Shown: positions 22,214 to 35,486 of the stretch, in pieces | Layout: each line of letters begins with the position of its first letter | How positions within the stretch are numbered: position 1 is the first letter of the stretch | From: Istiophorus platypterus | Lineage: Eukaryota > Chordata > Actinopteri > Istiophoriformes > Istiophoridae | Reading direction: 5' to 3' | Assembly: GCA_016859345.1 (NCBI GenBank) | Contig: CM029116.1 | Span: forward strand, 7,531,143-7,595,142 | Length of the DNA stretch: 64,000 bases | Translations under genes and position numbers: made by a program | Notes under the pieces: generated by a model | The model's input: only the letters and a program-made list of their open reading frames with translations | Databases searched by the model: none | Told to the model about the DNA's origin: nothing

Positions 22214-22901
22214 TGTGAAGAAGGCTCCTGACTCAGCTGCGCTTTTCATGTCAAACCAATCCCTACCTTGATCCTTCTAGAGGAGCAGCTTCAAACACAA
22301 ATCCAAATCTGCTAAATCACTGAGACAGGCAGTTTGCTTTCAAGCTCCCTTACACAAAGCTCAAAGTCACATTATTTGTGAAAGAAATGGTGCAAAACTG
22401 GATGTGTAAAGCAGCTACTCTTCCCAGCATTGTGTGAGAATGTAAATGAGTATGAAAAAAACTTTGTTCCTTATTGTACCACCTCTCCACTGAACATATT
22501 CTATGTTCTTCATGGGGTCGGTCTGTATGTATGAGGAATGACCCCAGGGGAGCAGTTGACATATAGACAGCATACACCACCAGCGGTGACCACAAAGGTG
22601 CAATATTGGGTTATATAATGACCACAGTCGAGGGCTGCAGAGATTCCTTCATTTCCAAGCGAGCAGTTAAATGCGTCTGCAATTGCTGACATGAAAAAGA
22701 GAAAGAAATAGATAAAAGGAACGATCCTCAGGAAAACTGTTAACACATTCATGCTGGGCGGGTGGAGGACATGGTGTGTGCTTCCGTCTGTTAGACTCTG
22801 CCGGAAACTGAATTTCATCGTTAGAAAGTGTTTGTAGCAGGGTCGTTCTCGGTGGATAGCCTCTCTCTCTCTCTTTCACTCTCTTCCTCTCTCTATCACA
22901 G

Positions 22902-23119
22902 CCCATACACTCGTCCGGCTGCTTCAGGAAATGCTGAACACACTGCAGGACCTCCCAGATGACCTGTATGAGGAGAACGGCAAGGAGCCGTTGCGGCCTC
23001 CGCTCTGTTTCTGCCAGCGCTTCGACTGCAGGACTCAGACCCAGCGGGAGCTTCACAGAACCAGCCGTTTGAGCCCCCTGACTCGTCTTAGCTGCACTGG
23101 CCACTTCACAAAGTTGTGA
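22902..23119 (+). CDS. candidate alternative last exon of robo2 (hypothetical)
   Basis: A long CT-rich tract (22857-22896) ends in CACAG at 22901, a very strong acceptor. After two bases completing a codon, a frame of 71 codons runs to TGA 23117-23119: HTLVRLLQEMLNTLQ, then DLPDDLYEENGKE, then LRPPLCFCQRFDC and a basic tail. The phase (1) is exactly what the GTGAGT donor at 18171 in the last robo2 exon, or the donor at 16442, would need. I do not recognise the peptide. It could also be an exon of an unannotated transcript or chance coding-like sequence. The opposite strand is also open, which lowers confidence. Confidence 0.35.
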
Positions 23120-26100
23120 TCTCGTTAGACAAAAGAGAGGGAGAACTCCACACTGACTCTTTTCATAAGGAGAGCTGCTGCTTATAATGAGGTCATGAAG
23201 GCCAACTCCAGGTGGTAGTATAAACCTGACATGGGCAGGCAGCGTGTCCTCTTGTTCAAGACCTGTGAAGCAGCTCCATCAACCTGGTTTGTGGCAAAAT
23301 GTTTGGTGAAAACGTGCATTTGCGTTTTTTGGTCCGGTCCTGGACAGCGTTGTTAGATTCGCGGATCAGAGTTCCCTTCCCTTCTGCTTTTCCCTGTGAA
23401 TTTGCTCAATCAGCAAATTAAACACTGGTGCACTGTGCCTTGAAATGACAGTCATTATTTTGAAAATAGACCATCGCCTTGTTTTGTGAAGTATGTCACT
23501 CCCAAACTAAAGCACAGCATCCCTCTCATCATCTCATCATTTACATTTTATGATCACTATGCTTAAAATATACACTGGAATCATGATATTAGTTCTTTTT
23601 TGGTGATGATTTTGACCTCAGGGTCAAAGCCCCTAGGTGCAGCGTTAACCATTAGCCAAGGTAGGCATCTGCAGGGTCACCTAGCTAAGAGATCCCTGAA
23701 AGTTACTGCTGATACTCTAATTATCCATAGCTGATTTTATATTCATATTAATTTAGAATCAAGTTTAATTTACAATTTATATCCTGCAGCAATCATAAAT
23801 CCTAAAATGCTATGAAGGTTAGGATTTTATCAGTGTCTACAACCCATTTCCTCAACAGGTTAGTGCTGTCCCATCATCTGACAGGCCACACTTGTCAATC
23901 ATGTGCACCCAAGTCAATTCCTTTGCAAGTGAGGCCGGGATCTGCGTCTCAGCTTGACGCTTAATGTCACAAAATAGTGTCCAAAAATCAAGAAAACTTT
24001 GAAAAAAGTTTAGGAAAACTGCTGCATGTAGACTGAGTAGCTCGGGGTCATCAACTCCAGCTCTCCTGTGGATTACATCCGTACTTTGGTGAGGAATGAA
24101 CAACTGGCTTGAGTATTAGAAGCTTCATTGTCATTATATTGAGGGTCAGACAACAATATAATGAAATTTATATTTGAGGTAAGCAAGTTCACTCTGTGGG
24201 TAAATGTTTGTTAGTGGTTGGTCTAATGAGAAGATCGGCATTTTGTCAGGCTCTGTTATTATGGCTCTTTCTGTCTATTGCCCATTTATAGTTTGGTGAC
24301 AGCTAGAGGTGATTCACAGGTCTGATGTATGTTTTCATTTCCCCCTGTGGCTGAAAAATAGACCCCCGGTTGATGTAGTTTGGCAGGCTATGCTTGAAAT
24401 ACTGCCTGTATAAATGGTAGGTATCTAATATCACGACTGTTTGGAGAAGACATCAGGCATATGTCAAGTGTCTGGCCTGCTCTCCTGGCGCATGGTCTGG
24501 GTGAACTGTGGATGAGTTGTGGTCTCTGTGACCCTAACCTGTTCTGCCCATCCTTGGTCTGCAGTAAACATCAGTGCAGTCCAGATTGGTGCCGTGGAAC
24601 CAGCGGGAATCGCAGGCATGGTGAACCACTCAACCATCATTCTGTCAACATGTATCCCGTCAAGGAAAGGTGGTGGAAATTTTGAGATTTAAAAAAAAGA
24701 AAAAAAAAAATTAATTATTGTTTTCCAGAAAAAAAATGTTATTTCTGAATGCTGAAAATGTCCAGAAGCTATCTGAACGTGCTCAGTAGTTCAGTAGATG
24801 AGCCTTCTGGTGTTGGTCACAACTCATTAAATATCAACTGCCGGAATATGTTCACAGGGTGGAGAAGAGCACAGAGTTACACGTGACTGTGGCTCTATGA
24901 GAGAATAGTGTTTCACTCCCTGCTGGCGTCTTTTAGAATATCCACGTCCACTGCACCCAGGTCCCACCGGCTCGGTCCTTAAACATATTGAATATATAAG
25001 GTGGAACGATGGGTAAACATGAAATCAGCCACTTTGGTTTGGTCTCATTTGCATTTGTCAGGGAAATTTGCTGTGGCATTTTCCATTTCTGACTCATTAT
25101 TGTGAAAACATGGGCTTTTTTTAATGTCAGGGTCTTCTTTATAATCTTTTGGCATTAATGAGTAATGGCATGTATAAACCACACCAGTTAAGCACAGTTT
25201 CAACTTTCTTAGTTTGCTGCTTGTAAATGTCAACAATTAGTCATCATGGTTTTCTGTTTTCCAGCTCTCATCTCAGCTGTGTTCTTCTCGGCTCTCGACC
25301 CTCCATCTGAAAAAAACGCACATAAGTTGTCTTCATATTTAACCGAGACTGCTATTTTGGGTGAATCTGGGTGACGTGCTTTATTTATGTAAGTTATTTG
25401 TTTTTTTATTCCTGAGATGAATTTTTAGACTGATTTGTGCAGTGGGAGAACAGGCTCTGTAGTCACGGTTTTTCCTCCTGCGATGTGCTCATGTCTGAAT
25501 TTTAAAAATGGCCTCCCATTCTGCCGTGCAAACCGGCTTATTTGCACATGTTGACTTTAGCATCAGTTTTAATTTTAGATGGATTTAATTATCTCGGTTA
25601 CAAGGTTGCACCGCCCAGAGTGATGATCCTCTTTTTTACCTCCCTTTGCACCGTTGTCACAGCAATACTTAATCTGTCTGAAGTGTCATGCCCGTGCACA
25701 CATGTCAAAGCCCTGTTAGAAATGATTATAGAGCATACATGTGGCCAAGAAATCACATTTCTCTGGCATTAATCTGTTTAGAGCTGTTTCTCTTAATCCT
25801 TTACCCCAATTAGGGTTTTATTATATGACGTTTAAGAAACCAGATTACTGCAAAATTGGGAAAGACTTTGAAGGTAGAACCTTTTATTTTTGAATTGCAG
25901 GGCCATTAATGCATATAATTCAAAACAACCCCACGCAGAGTGGAAGAATAATGTTGTCTGGATAATTCATTTTTGTTATATTTCCCTGGAATGGCTGGGA
26001 GGTTTTTGTATTCATATTTATGGTAAAGGTTCACCGATCCATCCTGACCCTTGAAACAAACCCATCAGAAGGGTCTGCAGGATCTGCTCTCATTTCACAC

Positions 26101-26511
26101 AGGAGGAGGAGGAGGGGCGGGGGCAGCATAATGACTGCTCTTCTCCTTGCCAACAAAGCAACTTTCCTACTCCGCTCCCATCTGTAACTTCCACCTCTTC
26201 CTCATTTTTCACCTCCGTCGGAAAATATGCAGTTATTCTGGTGATGTACCTGTTTTCCCTGCGTGCTCCCAGAAGCCCGCGCTTTCATACGGCAGTGTAA
26301 TTGTTGCATCAGGCGGCGGTGGAGATGGTCTGTTGAGTGAGTGCAAACTGGTTAGCCAAGCAGAGGGAAACACGCTTCGCTCAGCAAATACACACTGCAG
26401 TAAGATACAAGTTATCAGGGTGTGAGTGAGTGTGCATTTGAATGTGTGTGCTTTGATGTCTGTACCAGGGTGTTTGCACTGGGAGAAAGGTGCTGCTGTG
26501 TATGTGCTTGC

Positions 26512-26512
<1 letters not shown>

Positions 26513-26567
<55 letters not shown>
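26513..26567. repeat. (TA)n(TG)n microsatellite
   Basis: A short TA run followed by an uninterrupted TG run of more than 20 units. Confidence 0.95.
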
Positions 26568-26568
<1 letters not shown>

Positions 26569-27119
26569 GATGCGTCTACTACTCGTGCTGCGTTCTTTTT
26601 TTTTTTTCACCTCCTCTTTTCTCCTCCCCTTCGTCTCTGGACTGGTGACAAAGAGTGGAGGTGAGAGGGCAGCAGTACCAGTGAAACACCATTCATCACA
26701 CATGTCAAACAGCTAGACCAGCTGCTGGAGACAAGCACCAAAAATTTGCATTTCATCCCCCTCCCTCCCTCCTTCCCTCGTTCCCTGTCTCAGCCTTTAT
26801 CTCTTTATATATTTCCATCATAGCTCCACATTTGATAAATGACTCCGGAAGCCACATAATTTCCCACCTTTTTGGATGAAAACATTATGCTACTGACCAG
26901 CACTTTCCCCAAATTGGGCTTTGCATCACAAAGTGAACTAGTCCGTCCATATGCATGTAGTTCTTCTTTGATAAGACTGCAATCTCCATGCTGCTGACTC
27001 TGGGTCTGAGGGCTGGTGGTCCTTAATCACAGTGTGTGTCGGAATGATAGTGACTGTGCCACTGGTTAATTTTGAGAATGATATTATACATTTGCCAAGG
27101 GGGATGAAGCTCTGTCTGT

Positions 27120-27410
27120 CTTTATTCAGCTAAAAATTAATTTTCATTGTCGATTAATTTGAAAATTATTTTCTTAGTTAATTGGTTAATCCCTTAGTGC
27201 ATTCAATGTTAGGAAATACTGACCAACAGCCCGAAAGATACAGGATACAAAACTGTGAAAAGCAGGAAAAGCACATTGGAGAAGACAGAGCCAGTAAATG
27301 TTTTGGCATTTCTGTTTAACTTTTGATAAATTACTAAAATTATTATTATTAAAAAAACTGCCAATTAATTTTCTGTCGATCTAATCAAATAATTGTTTAG
27401 TGCTAAACTT
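27120..27410. mobile_element. MITE-like AT-rich dispersed repeat, copy 2
   Basis: The ends carry CAGCTAAAAATTAATTTTC.. GTCGATTAATTTG and ..CCAATTAATTTTCTGTCGAT..TTAGTGCTAAAC in roughly inverted orientation. The middle reads AAATACTGACCAACAGCCC and AGCAGGAAAAGCACATT. This is the clearest copy of the family in the window. Class inferred; no ORF. Confidence 0.55.
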
Positions 27411-27797
27411 CTCTTACATAAATATTCAGCTTGTTTTCTACATCCTGCAAAACATGCATTCTAATAAATAATAACTTTAAGTAAAAGAAACTAGGTTCTT
27501 TGCTTTGTTTCCTAACTAAATCACCTACATGCTCCTTATTAAAAGTAACTTGTTGAGTTGAGTGACTTCACGTCCCTTTTATGAAAAGACAAAATGCATT
27601 TTCATGCAAAGATGGGGTTCAAAACACCAGCTCACAAAACGGGAATATTGAAGAAATGTAATATTTTCATTTGACTGAGCAAATCCGAAGACACATTATG
27701 CTCTCTCAGAGAATACAAAATCACAAGCACGTGAACCGTGTCCATCGTGTCTTATAATACCCCTGCTGCTTAATATCGGCTTGTGACTTGGGAGGTG

Positions 27798-27869
27798 ATA
27801 ACGTTGGCCAAAGACAGACGAGATGATTAGATTCATCTAAGCATCTCGTCTGTCTTTGGCCAACATTAT
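27798..27869. repeat. near-perfect 28-bp fold-back (72-nt hairpin)
   Basis: Left arm 27798-27825 and right arm 27842-27869 are reverse complements with one mismatch (C at 27802, facing A on the + RNA; a G-U pair on the - RNA). The 16-base spacer itself can pair for five more bases around a TTCA loop. Size and shape resemble a miRNA precursor or a short fold-back element. No neighbouring gene explains it. Confidence 0.8.
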
Positions 27870-30800
27870 TGTGATCATGATCTCATAAACATGAATATTA
27901 GGGAGCTGGTTACTCTTCCATAGTTGGGCAGTGGTGCTAGCTGGAAATCAGCCTAATGGGAGCTTTATGGGTGTTTATAATAATCTTTTTATTTCTTTTT
28001 TTTTTGTAAGTTGTTTGAGTTTGTCATTTTCTATGACGAGTTTAGAACATTACGCCCTGATAGATACATAGATGTCTGTATTTATTTTTTTTTCAACGTG
28101 ATGGTAACTTTACATTTATCTCTATACAGCTCTTCTGGCTCATTTTTCGTCCTCTCACCTCTTTTCACATTCACCGACATCCTTGCCTGCCTACACTTTT
28201 CCTTTCTCCGCGCTCGTCCTCTCTCCTTGAGATTCGCAGTTTAGTTGTGTTCCGGCCTGGAGTGGGAGGGGGCGTTCCATTTCACCTTGCAGTCTTTTCA
28301 GAGGGGACTATTCATACAAGCTGAGTGCAGGGATGTTCGTGAAAGCCGCAAGATTTTATTCAAGGGAAAAGAAAAAAACTCTGTTGGCAGAAATAAACAG
28401 TAATTGATTGTACTGTATTGTAATGGCATCTTGGGAGGGAAAAAAGGTATAGAAAAGCAACTAGTGCATGTCTGATTTCATTTTTCTGTGTGTGTGTCTG
28501 TTGCCACTAGATATTTGAATCTAAGTAAACTTGTCATATACTGACAGAGTTTACCAGTGTTTCCAAGTGCAGAGCTTCGGGTGCAAGGCATCATGTTCCC
28601 GTGGGTTTTCAGCCAGCCATTGGCTGCTGGGGGGGAAGGCTTGATGAACAATCTCTTAATCAAAGCTTAATTGTTTAGTATGATCCTGAGTGACCTGCTT
28701 AATGGAAACCCCCCTCTTGATTAATGATGTGTGTTAACGAACACAGTGGGAGACACCCCAAAACCTTGTCCGACTCACTTTAATTAAAGGCTGTGTCCAA
28801 AAGTATCAGAGACTGGGTTGTGCAGTGTAGTGTAGTGTAATGGAAATGGAAACAGAAACCCTCAAGTTAGCTAGTGTTTGTCTTGAAGCTGTGTAACAGT
28901 GCTATTGTATTAGATTTTTGTTAACATAACATTATCTTCAGTCAGATTATTTATGGTGAGGTTTTTGGATGTTTCCTTAAATCACCAGAAACAACATATC
29001 TTCTTTCATAGAACATACAATTATATTTTATATGCCCCATAGTGTATATCAAAGGAAATTAAAGAGTACATCCAATAAAAAGAAATGTTTTCTCCGAGGT
29101 ACAAGAATCCCTCTCTCCTTCAAAATCTTGTCCGCAAAAAAGGGGGCATTTCTAAACCCACGCTCTGCCTTCTGTTTGAACACCACGCTGAAAGAAAAAG
29201 GAAGCAGCTTTGCCAAGGCCGGCTTTTGTCTCTGGTTGTATGATGTGTGGCAGAAATATGCAAAACTATCCTTTCCCTGCCCTTTGCACACAAGGATACA
29301 CAGATGCACGCTCATAAAAAACATATGACTGAGAGGTTTTTTGTTTTTTTTGTTTTTTTTATTACAGCTAACTTTTATGGACCACTTACTCATGTTTTTC
29401 ACACAGAAGTACTTCAGCACACGTGACGGGCAGAGCTTTGCAGATTAACGTCTTTGCCAAGGACTTGCGTCTTTGAATCTTACAAGGCTTTTGCGCAGTG
29501 GGTTTCATTGGCACTGCTGAATGATAAGAGGAATTTTGCATAATAAACTTTAAACTTAAGATTAAATTTCTTTTGTTTTACTCTAATTAGAGCTTTTCAG
29601 AGTGTATTGTAGACATTATCTATTAGTTTACTGGGGGCTCATTGCATGTGACAGGACTCGCTTAGGGTGTAAAATCTTATAAGCATTCTGCTGCAGTATT
29701 TAAAAAACAGCTCACTGGTGAAGGGGTAGATTCAGTCTTTTCTTGCTGATATAAATCCCTCGTCCTCACCTGCTGCATGTTCCCGTGAAGCGACGAGTCC
29801 AGCAGGGAGGGCAATTTTTGGCTTCCGAGCATGAATGTGAATGTCACCACTCGTCGAGGCATAATCAGTTAATCACTCCCAGACGGCGCGAGGTCACCGT
29901 GGACACACACAGCCCCAGCACTTATCTTCTCCGGCTCAGGCCACACAGGAGACTGGAGATGGGGCTAGAAATGGAAAAGAGGAGGAGGAAGGGATAATGC
30001 AAGAGATTATGTTAAGGGATATTCCATATTATCCTGCATCTGTAATCTGTTTTGGGTCCTTTGAGGTAAATGTTAGCTTTGCTTAGTTGCTTAAAAAGAG
30101 CAATACGTCTAATATAGGTCTCAAAAACTCGAGTGTGAACCATCTTAACTGTTGTGGCTCTGCAGGTCTCTGGAGGTTTTGATGAGGCTGGAGATGTACC
30201 TTTACACCGCTGCCTTCTCAAAATTCCTCTTGGACTCCTTTTTCCCACTCATTACTTTGGTCACGGATAATAGCAGACGGCGCAGCTGCTGCTTTAATTG
30301 TCTTTATTACTGAGGCATCTGCTTTCTGCTTTTTTTAATCCAGAACACTGTGGCGTAACGCCATGTCGAGGCCACGTTTGTGAAATTAGAAATTGAAGGT
30401 GGACAAAGAAAAACTATTCTTCTGTCAGATGGATGCTACTCCTGAAACTCTCAGCAAATTGCATTGGGTTTTGTGTATTTTCAGGGAGGAATACAGCGGA
30501 ATTGCCACAGTAACCTCTCATCTTGCATCTTGGTTTGTTTTGCTCCTATATAAAAACATGACTAAAATAATATTAAACATTATTGTGTGGGTATGTTTTC
30601 ATCTCGCCATCTGCTTTGCATGTGTTGCTTAGACCAGAAAGTCTGTAAATGAGAGAGGGAGAATCCCTGTGGCTCTGTTCAGTTATTTTCTTAGCTGCCG
30701 AGAAGTGTTGTGCCGAGCTGAGGCTAAGGGAGAAAACAGCAGATGTTGGGCTCCGACAATCCTTTCTGCCTTGGATCTGCAACAACAAAGCAGCCAAGGG

Positions 30801-32040
30801 AAAATGTCATCCGCACATCATCCCCGACGCCCTTGCATGAATGAATAATTACTCTACTTTGACTCAGGTCAGGAAAGAGAGGGTAAAGAAATCCACATTA
30901 ACCCTCTTACCTTGAAAACCTTTCAAATGGGAAGCCCTGCGTTGTGACATGTGATAGGAACGGTGACACGGAGGAGGCTGTGACATGCCAAGATGCCTCA
31001 GAAATAAAAAGATTTTTCTTGTGGCAAAACGCTCAAGGAAATGAAACGATTCATCCCGGCAGCTCAGTACGTGCTCTTTCTCAAAAAAGATGAGATGGGG
31101 ACATGGGGTTCATCTGTGAAGAGGGGAAGGGGGGAGGGAGAATGTTGGAGGATCGGTCGGCTCTGTTGAGCTAACTGCAGTCATGTCAGGGAAGGAAGCA
31201 AGGCTTTAGAAATGCATCATTGTCACCATTATGCTTAATATTTTGAATGACATCTCAGTGCATGACTCAAAGGCACTTGTATGGGGGCTGGCAGGGTTAT
31301 TAGAAATGACTCCCCCAATGATGCGTGTCACTGAAGCAGCAAATTAACATGAGAAGATGGAGGCACGTTAAAAGCAGCGGAGAAAGGGAGGGGAAAAAGC
31401 TACGATTGGGGGAAGAGGGAGCGGAGCGAAGGGGAACAGAGATAGATGCGGAGATAGATGTTGCTATTTTCACCCTCTTTGTTAGCGGAGACGCTCTGGT
31501 TGTGGTGTACCAGCTCCTGCTCTGTTAAAGCTTCCTCCGAACACCAGGTGCTCGTATTGTGATAAATGATTCTCAACTGTGCCAAACAATGGCGGAGGCA
31601 CCCAGACACATCCCTCATCAAATACTTCCACAGCTCCTCTTCCACAAACTACACAATGAGCACACTGGATTGTGCCGCCGGTTGTTTGTCTTGCCACCAC
31701 ACAGGACTGAGGGCTATGTTTGCTTCCTGTTTACCATGTTACTCTTATGGGAGTTGACAGTCCCCTGGAAGACACTACTGGAGGATCTTTCTGCCTGTTG
31801 ACTGGCCAGTTTCTTGTCCACAGCCGCTCTCTATCTAAATTCCCGAGTCTTCTCTTCCTCTCTGCCATTGGTTTCACATCCTGCTTCCTCCTTCCCGCTC
31901 TTTGCTCAGCCCCTGCATGTTCCTTTGTTTTCCTGTCTCCCATCACTGACAGCAGACAAGGCCTGATACATGTAGTGTGCCCTCACCTTTTTCCGCCCAG
32001 TAATTTAGGCTGTCAGGGGTTTTTCCTCTGTTTGGATGGC

Positions 32041-32042
<2 letters not shown>

Positions 32043-32076
<34 letters not shown>
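32043..32076. repeat. (TG)n microsatellite
   Basis: An uninterrupted TG run in the intergenic region. Confidence 0.95.
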
Positions 32077-32079
<3 letters not shown>

Positions 32080-33354
32080 AGTTGTATCATGAGTGTTGAC
32101 ACATTCCTTCATGTTCAACATGAAAGAGACTGTAGCGGGTAATTGATAAGGGTTTACTGCCACAGGCACGCGGTGCAAACTGGGAGGGAGCCCACCAGTC
32201 TTTAACCCCACCAATTAGCTTCAGCAAAAGGTGGGAAACGGAGAGGTGAGCTCAGCAAAGTGTTGATAATGTAAACAGTTTCTCATGGAGCCCAGTAGAA
32301 ACATCAGCATGGATGAAACTGTCTTTGTCAGGAGAGTATAGAATAAATTGTCAATGTATTAGGTCCACTGAGCTGAAACTAAGACATGTAATACAGCAGT
32401 CCTGCAATAGAAATAAAAAAGCCTTCACAAAGGGTATAATCCTCCGTCCTGCTGTCCACCTCATCTATATCAATGAGAGTAAGACTTCTTGTCCATGTCT
32501 GTGTACAGGTTGAGACTGATTCTATTAACCTCAGGAAAACGGACAATGTGGTGAGAGGTCGCCCGCGGGGACCTTTAGCGTTCATAGTAATCAGGACGGG
32601 AGGCAAAGGAGGAAGCAAGGTGATGTAAAATAAAAGTTTGCATTTGGAGGTGGTTGGGGTAAAGGGATGGGTCGACGAAACACGGGGCTTTGACACAGGA
32701 GACTGCATTACCAACATGTTTATTATTGTAGTCAAATCCTCTAATTTTAACCCAAACCGCAATCTTTTCTTTTTCTTTTCCCAAACTTGTTTCCTAAACC
32801 TAACCAACTAGTTTTCATGCAGATACCTAACTAAACTGTGACCGTTTCATGTGACCTAAATGGCCATTTAGGTTGGAGGACTTGTTGGATTGTTTTCTCA
32901 CCTGCTGCGTTCAAGGTCAGGAGGGAACTTTCAATCTCGAATAGAAAAGTGAAATCAATGATTCTCTACAACAGTTCCAAAAAACACTGATCGCTAAAAC
33001 CTTATTACAGGGCTATTGTATCGGACTACATTAGTTTTAGATAGGTGTACCCGACCTTCAACTGTGTGTGTCCGAATGTCAGCCAAAAACTTACTGAGAA
33101 ACCGTGGCTCAGCATTTCCACAGATTTGTTTGATTAAGGTAATTCAGAAACAATCTCATCATTTGATAGTTTGTCCACCTGTGAGCACTGACAAGGAAAT
33201 GTCTTACTATGTATTAATCTGTGTCACAGTTATCTAATTACCAAATCAAGGGAATATCAACTGATACAGCATCCTCTGATTTCTTCAATATTGATCTCTA
33301 TCGACCATAAAAAAAAAAAAAATCCAGTGTTGTCTATGCTCTAATTCCCGGTAA

Positions 33355-33645
33355 TGCTGATTTAATTAGTCAATACATCATTTAGTCCTTCTAGCAAAAT
33401 GAATTCCCAAAGATTTAATAATTGATTAATTAGTCAAGCTGATTCTTAGCTTCTTAGGTTTGAAGAGGTGCTGCTTGATTCGTTTTTATATTACTGTAAT
33501 TGAGCATGTTTGTGTTTTTGACAGAAGAAACAATCTGAGAATTAGTTGGGCATTTTTTAGATGATAAAACTGATCAGATAAATAGTGATCATTGATAGGT
33601 AGTAAAAAAAAAAAAAAAGTTGTCTATTGCAGCTGATGTCACACT
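33355..33645. mobile_element. MITE-like AT-rich dispersed repeat, copy 3
   Basis: Contains ATTTAATTAGTCAATACATC, AATTGATTAATTAGTCAAG and a far end with AGATGATAAAACTGATCAGA..TTGCAGCTGATG. Boundaries approximate; class inferred. Confidence 0.45.
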
Positions 33646-35468
33646 CCTTGTTACCTGAAACTTGTTGATCCTGGATGTTCAGTGTATCACTGAAGCCTCT
33701 GTGCCTCTAGATCTGTGAAGGAGCTCATGTCCATCTGTGTTTGCTCCAAGTGACATCAGTTTTTCCCAAACCTCCTTGTCTAGAGTAAAACCTTTTCCCA
33801 CTCCCTGGCCAGACAATGGTCCTTTTCAGCATTCAGCCAGGCATCTTGGCCAGGATTCTGCTGGATTGATAAAACCCCATTTATCAGCCGGGAGCGTCTG
33901 CAGACTGCAGATAAATCTAGCCTCTATGTTTTTTTTGATGCCAGTGTCACACCAGTATGATTCTGGCTGTCTTCCTGCACCCCCAGTGGCTACAAGCTCA
34001 AGCTCAAGATCTCATTACCAAGCGGTGTTACTTGCTAATGAATTTGTTTCTAATCATGTTATTCTTTTAAGTGTCTCACACTAACTTTGGATAGGACATG
34101 CTACAGCTGTCCCAACCGGAATGGAAATAAATGCCCCTCTGTGGGATTTTATTTTAATTTTCTTTTTTCTTTCAGAAAACAACTCTTTAATCCATATTTT
34201 TTGTGGTTGATTTGGCAGTTTATTTCAGAAGCATCTAATAGGAATCCTAATTGGAATAGTTTTGAAACAGTTGAGTGATGAAAACCATTTGGATTTTATT
34301 TTCATTATTTATTTATTCTGCATTTAAAGCAGCCAAAGCCACAGTGGTAAATTCGAGGTTTTCCTATCCTCCCTGTTGACAGTAAGATTCACGTACTTCC
34401 TCCCCTGTTCAGGTTGATTACTGGACCTGTTAACATTCGATCATAAACGTTACACGTATATAATAAAGCTTTTTGAAAATGTGCAGCAGCAGCATTGTTG
34501 TAATCGCTTTGCAAATATTGCCTCAGAGGAATAAAAATCGCATCACGCTTAGATCCAATTTGTGCAACACTCACCAATTACTTTCACGGTCCACTTCCCG
34601 TCTAATACAGAAAGGCCAGATTATCCGCTGGATGTCTGGGTGCTGCACAACCTAATTACAAACACAAATTGGAAAAACGCAACTTGTGACAAAAATTGTG
34701 GCATGTGATTTGTCCTCTTTCCAAGAAAAATATTTGCTCTAATTTACTTTGTCTCTGCGTCCTCAATGAGATAACTGATCTCTGAGAAACGGAGGGCCTA
34801 CTTATGTAAAATGTGAAGAGTTTTTGATCTTTCTATTGGTCTTGTAATCAGATAAAGCTGTGGCATGGATGTACTGTGTCTAATTGGGTTGATGTATAAT
34901 TAATCTAAACAGTAGTACTAGCGTAGTTCATTACATGACTGATTAAGGGGATATACAGAAGAAAAGACAGAACATTAGGTTATCAAACATAGTGTAGTTC
35001 TTTGAAGAGCTGTGCAAATCTTCAGAGACTGAAAGCCGCAGTACTAGTTTGAGCAGATGTTTTAAAAAGCAACATAACCCAGCATAGACTGACTACTGCA
35101 CTTCACTTGAAGCTTGTTTTGCTCTTTATTGCTGCTGCACACTGCTCACTGCAATTTTTCTGTTTCTGCTGGCTGCACTCATCTCGTGCCTGGACTCGCA
35201 GAGGATGTGGGTGGTGAGGAAAAGAATCAGTGGTGTTGAGTATATAATGTTAAGAGTCTGGCTGAGAGACAGGTCCAACCAACACATGCTGAAACTGGGG
35301 GGGCGAAGGTGACTTGATGGGAGATCCTGCTGCGAGTCTTTTCTTTATAAATCAGAGAACATTTGGTGATGCAACTGATGATTATTTTCATTACTAATTT
35401 GCTGATTGTATGTAAGCAGTTGTATGTAAGCAGCAAATTCTCACAATTGCGAATATGAAACCAGGGAA

Positions 35469-35486
35469 TATATATATATATATATA
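35469..35486. repeat. (TA)n microsatellite
   Basis: About nine TA units. Confidence 0.9.

Noticed and set aside
22667..23104. 145-codon open frame on - strand opposite the candidate robo2 exon
   Set aside because: The - strand has no GT donor at the edge of the block, and the strong splice signal is on +. It is kept only as a caution against the + strand reading.
26233..26703. 156-codon open frame on - strand
   Set aside because: Its length comes from translating the CA/TG repeat (THTHTH run); the rest looks random.
31720..32142. 140-codon open frame on + in the intergenic region
   Set aside because: It runs through a TG microsatellite (32043-32076), shows no family resemblance and has no splice or start context.
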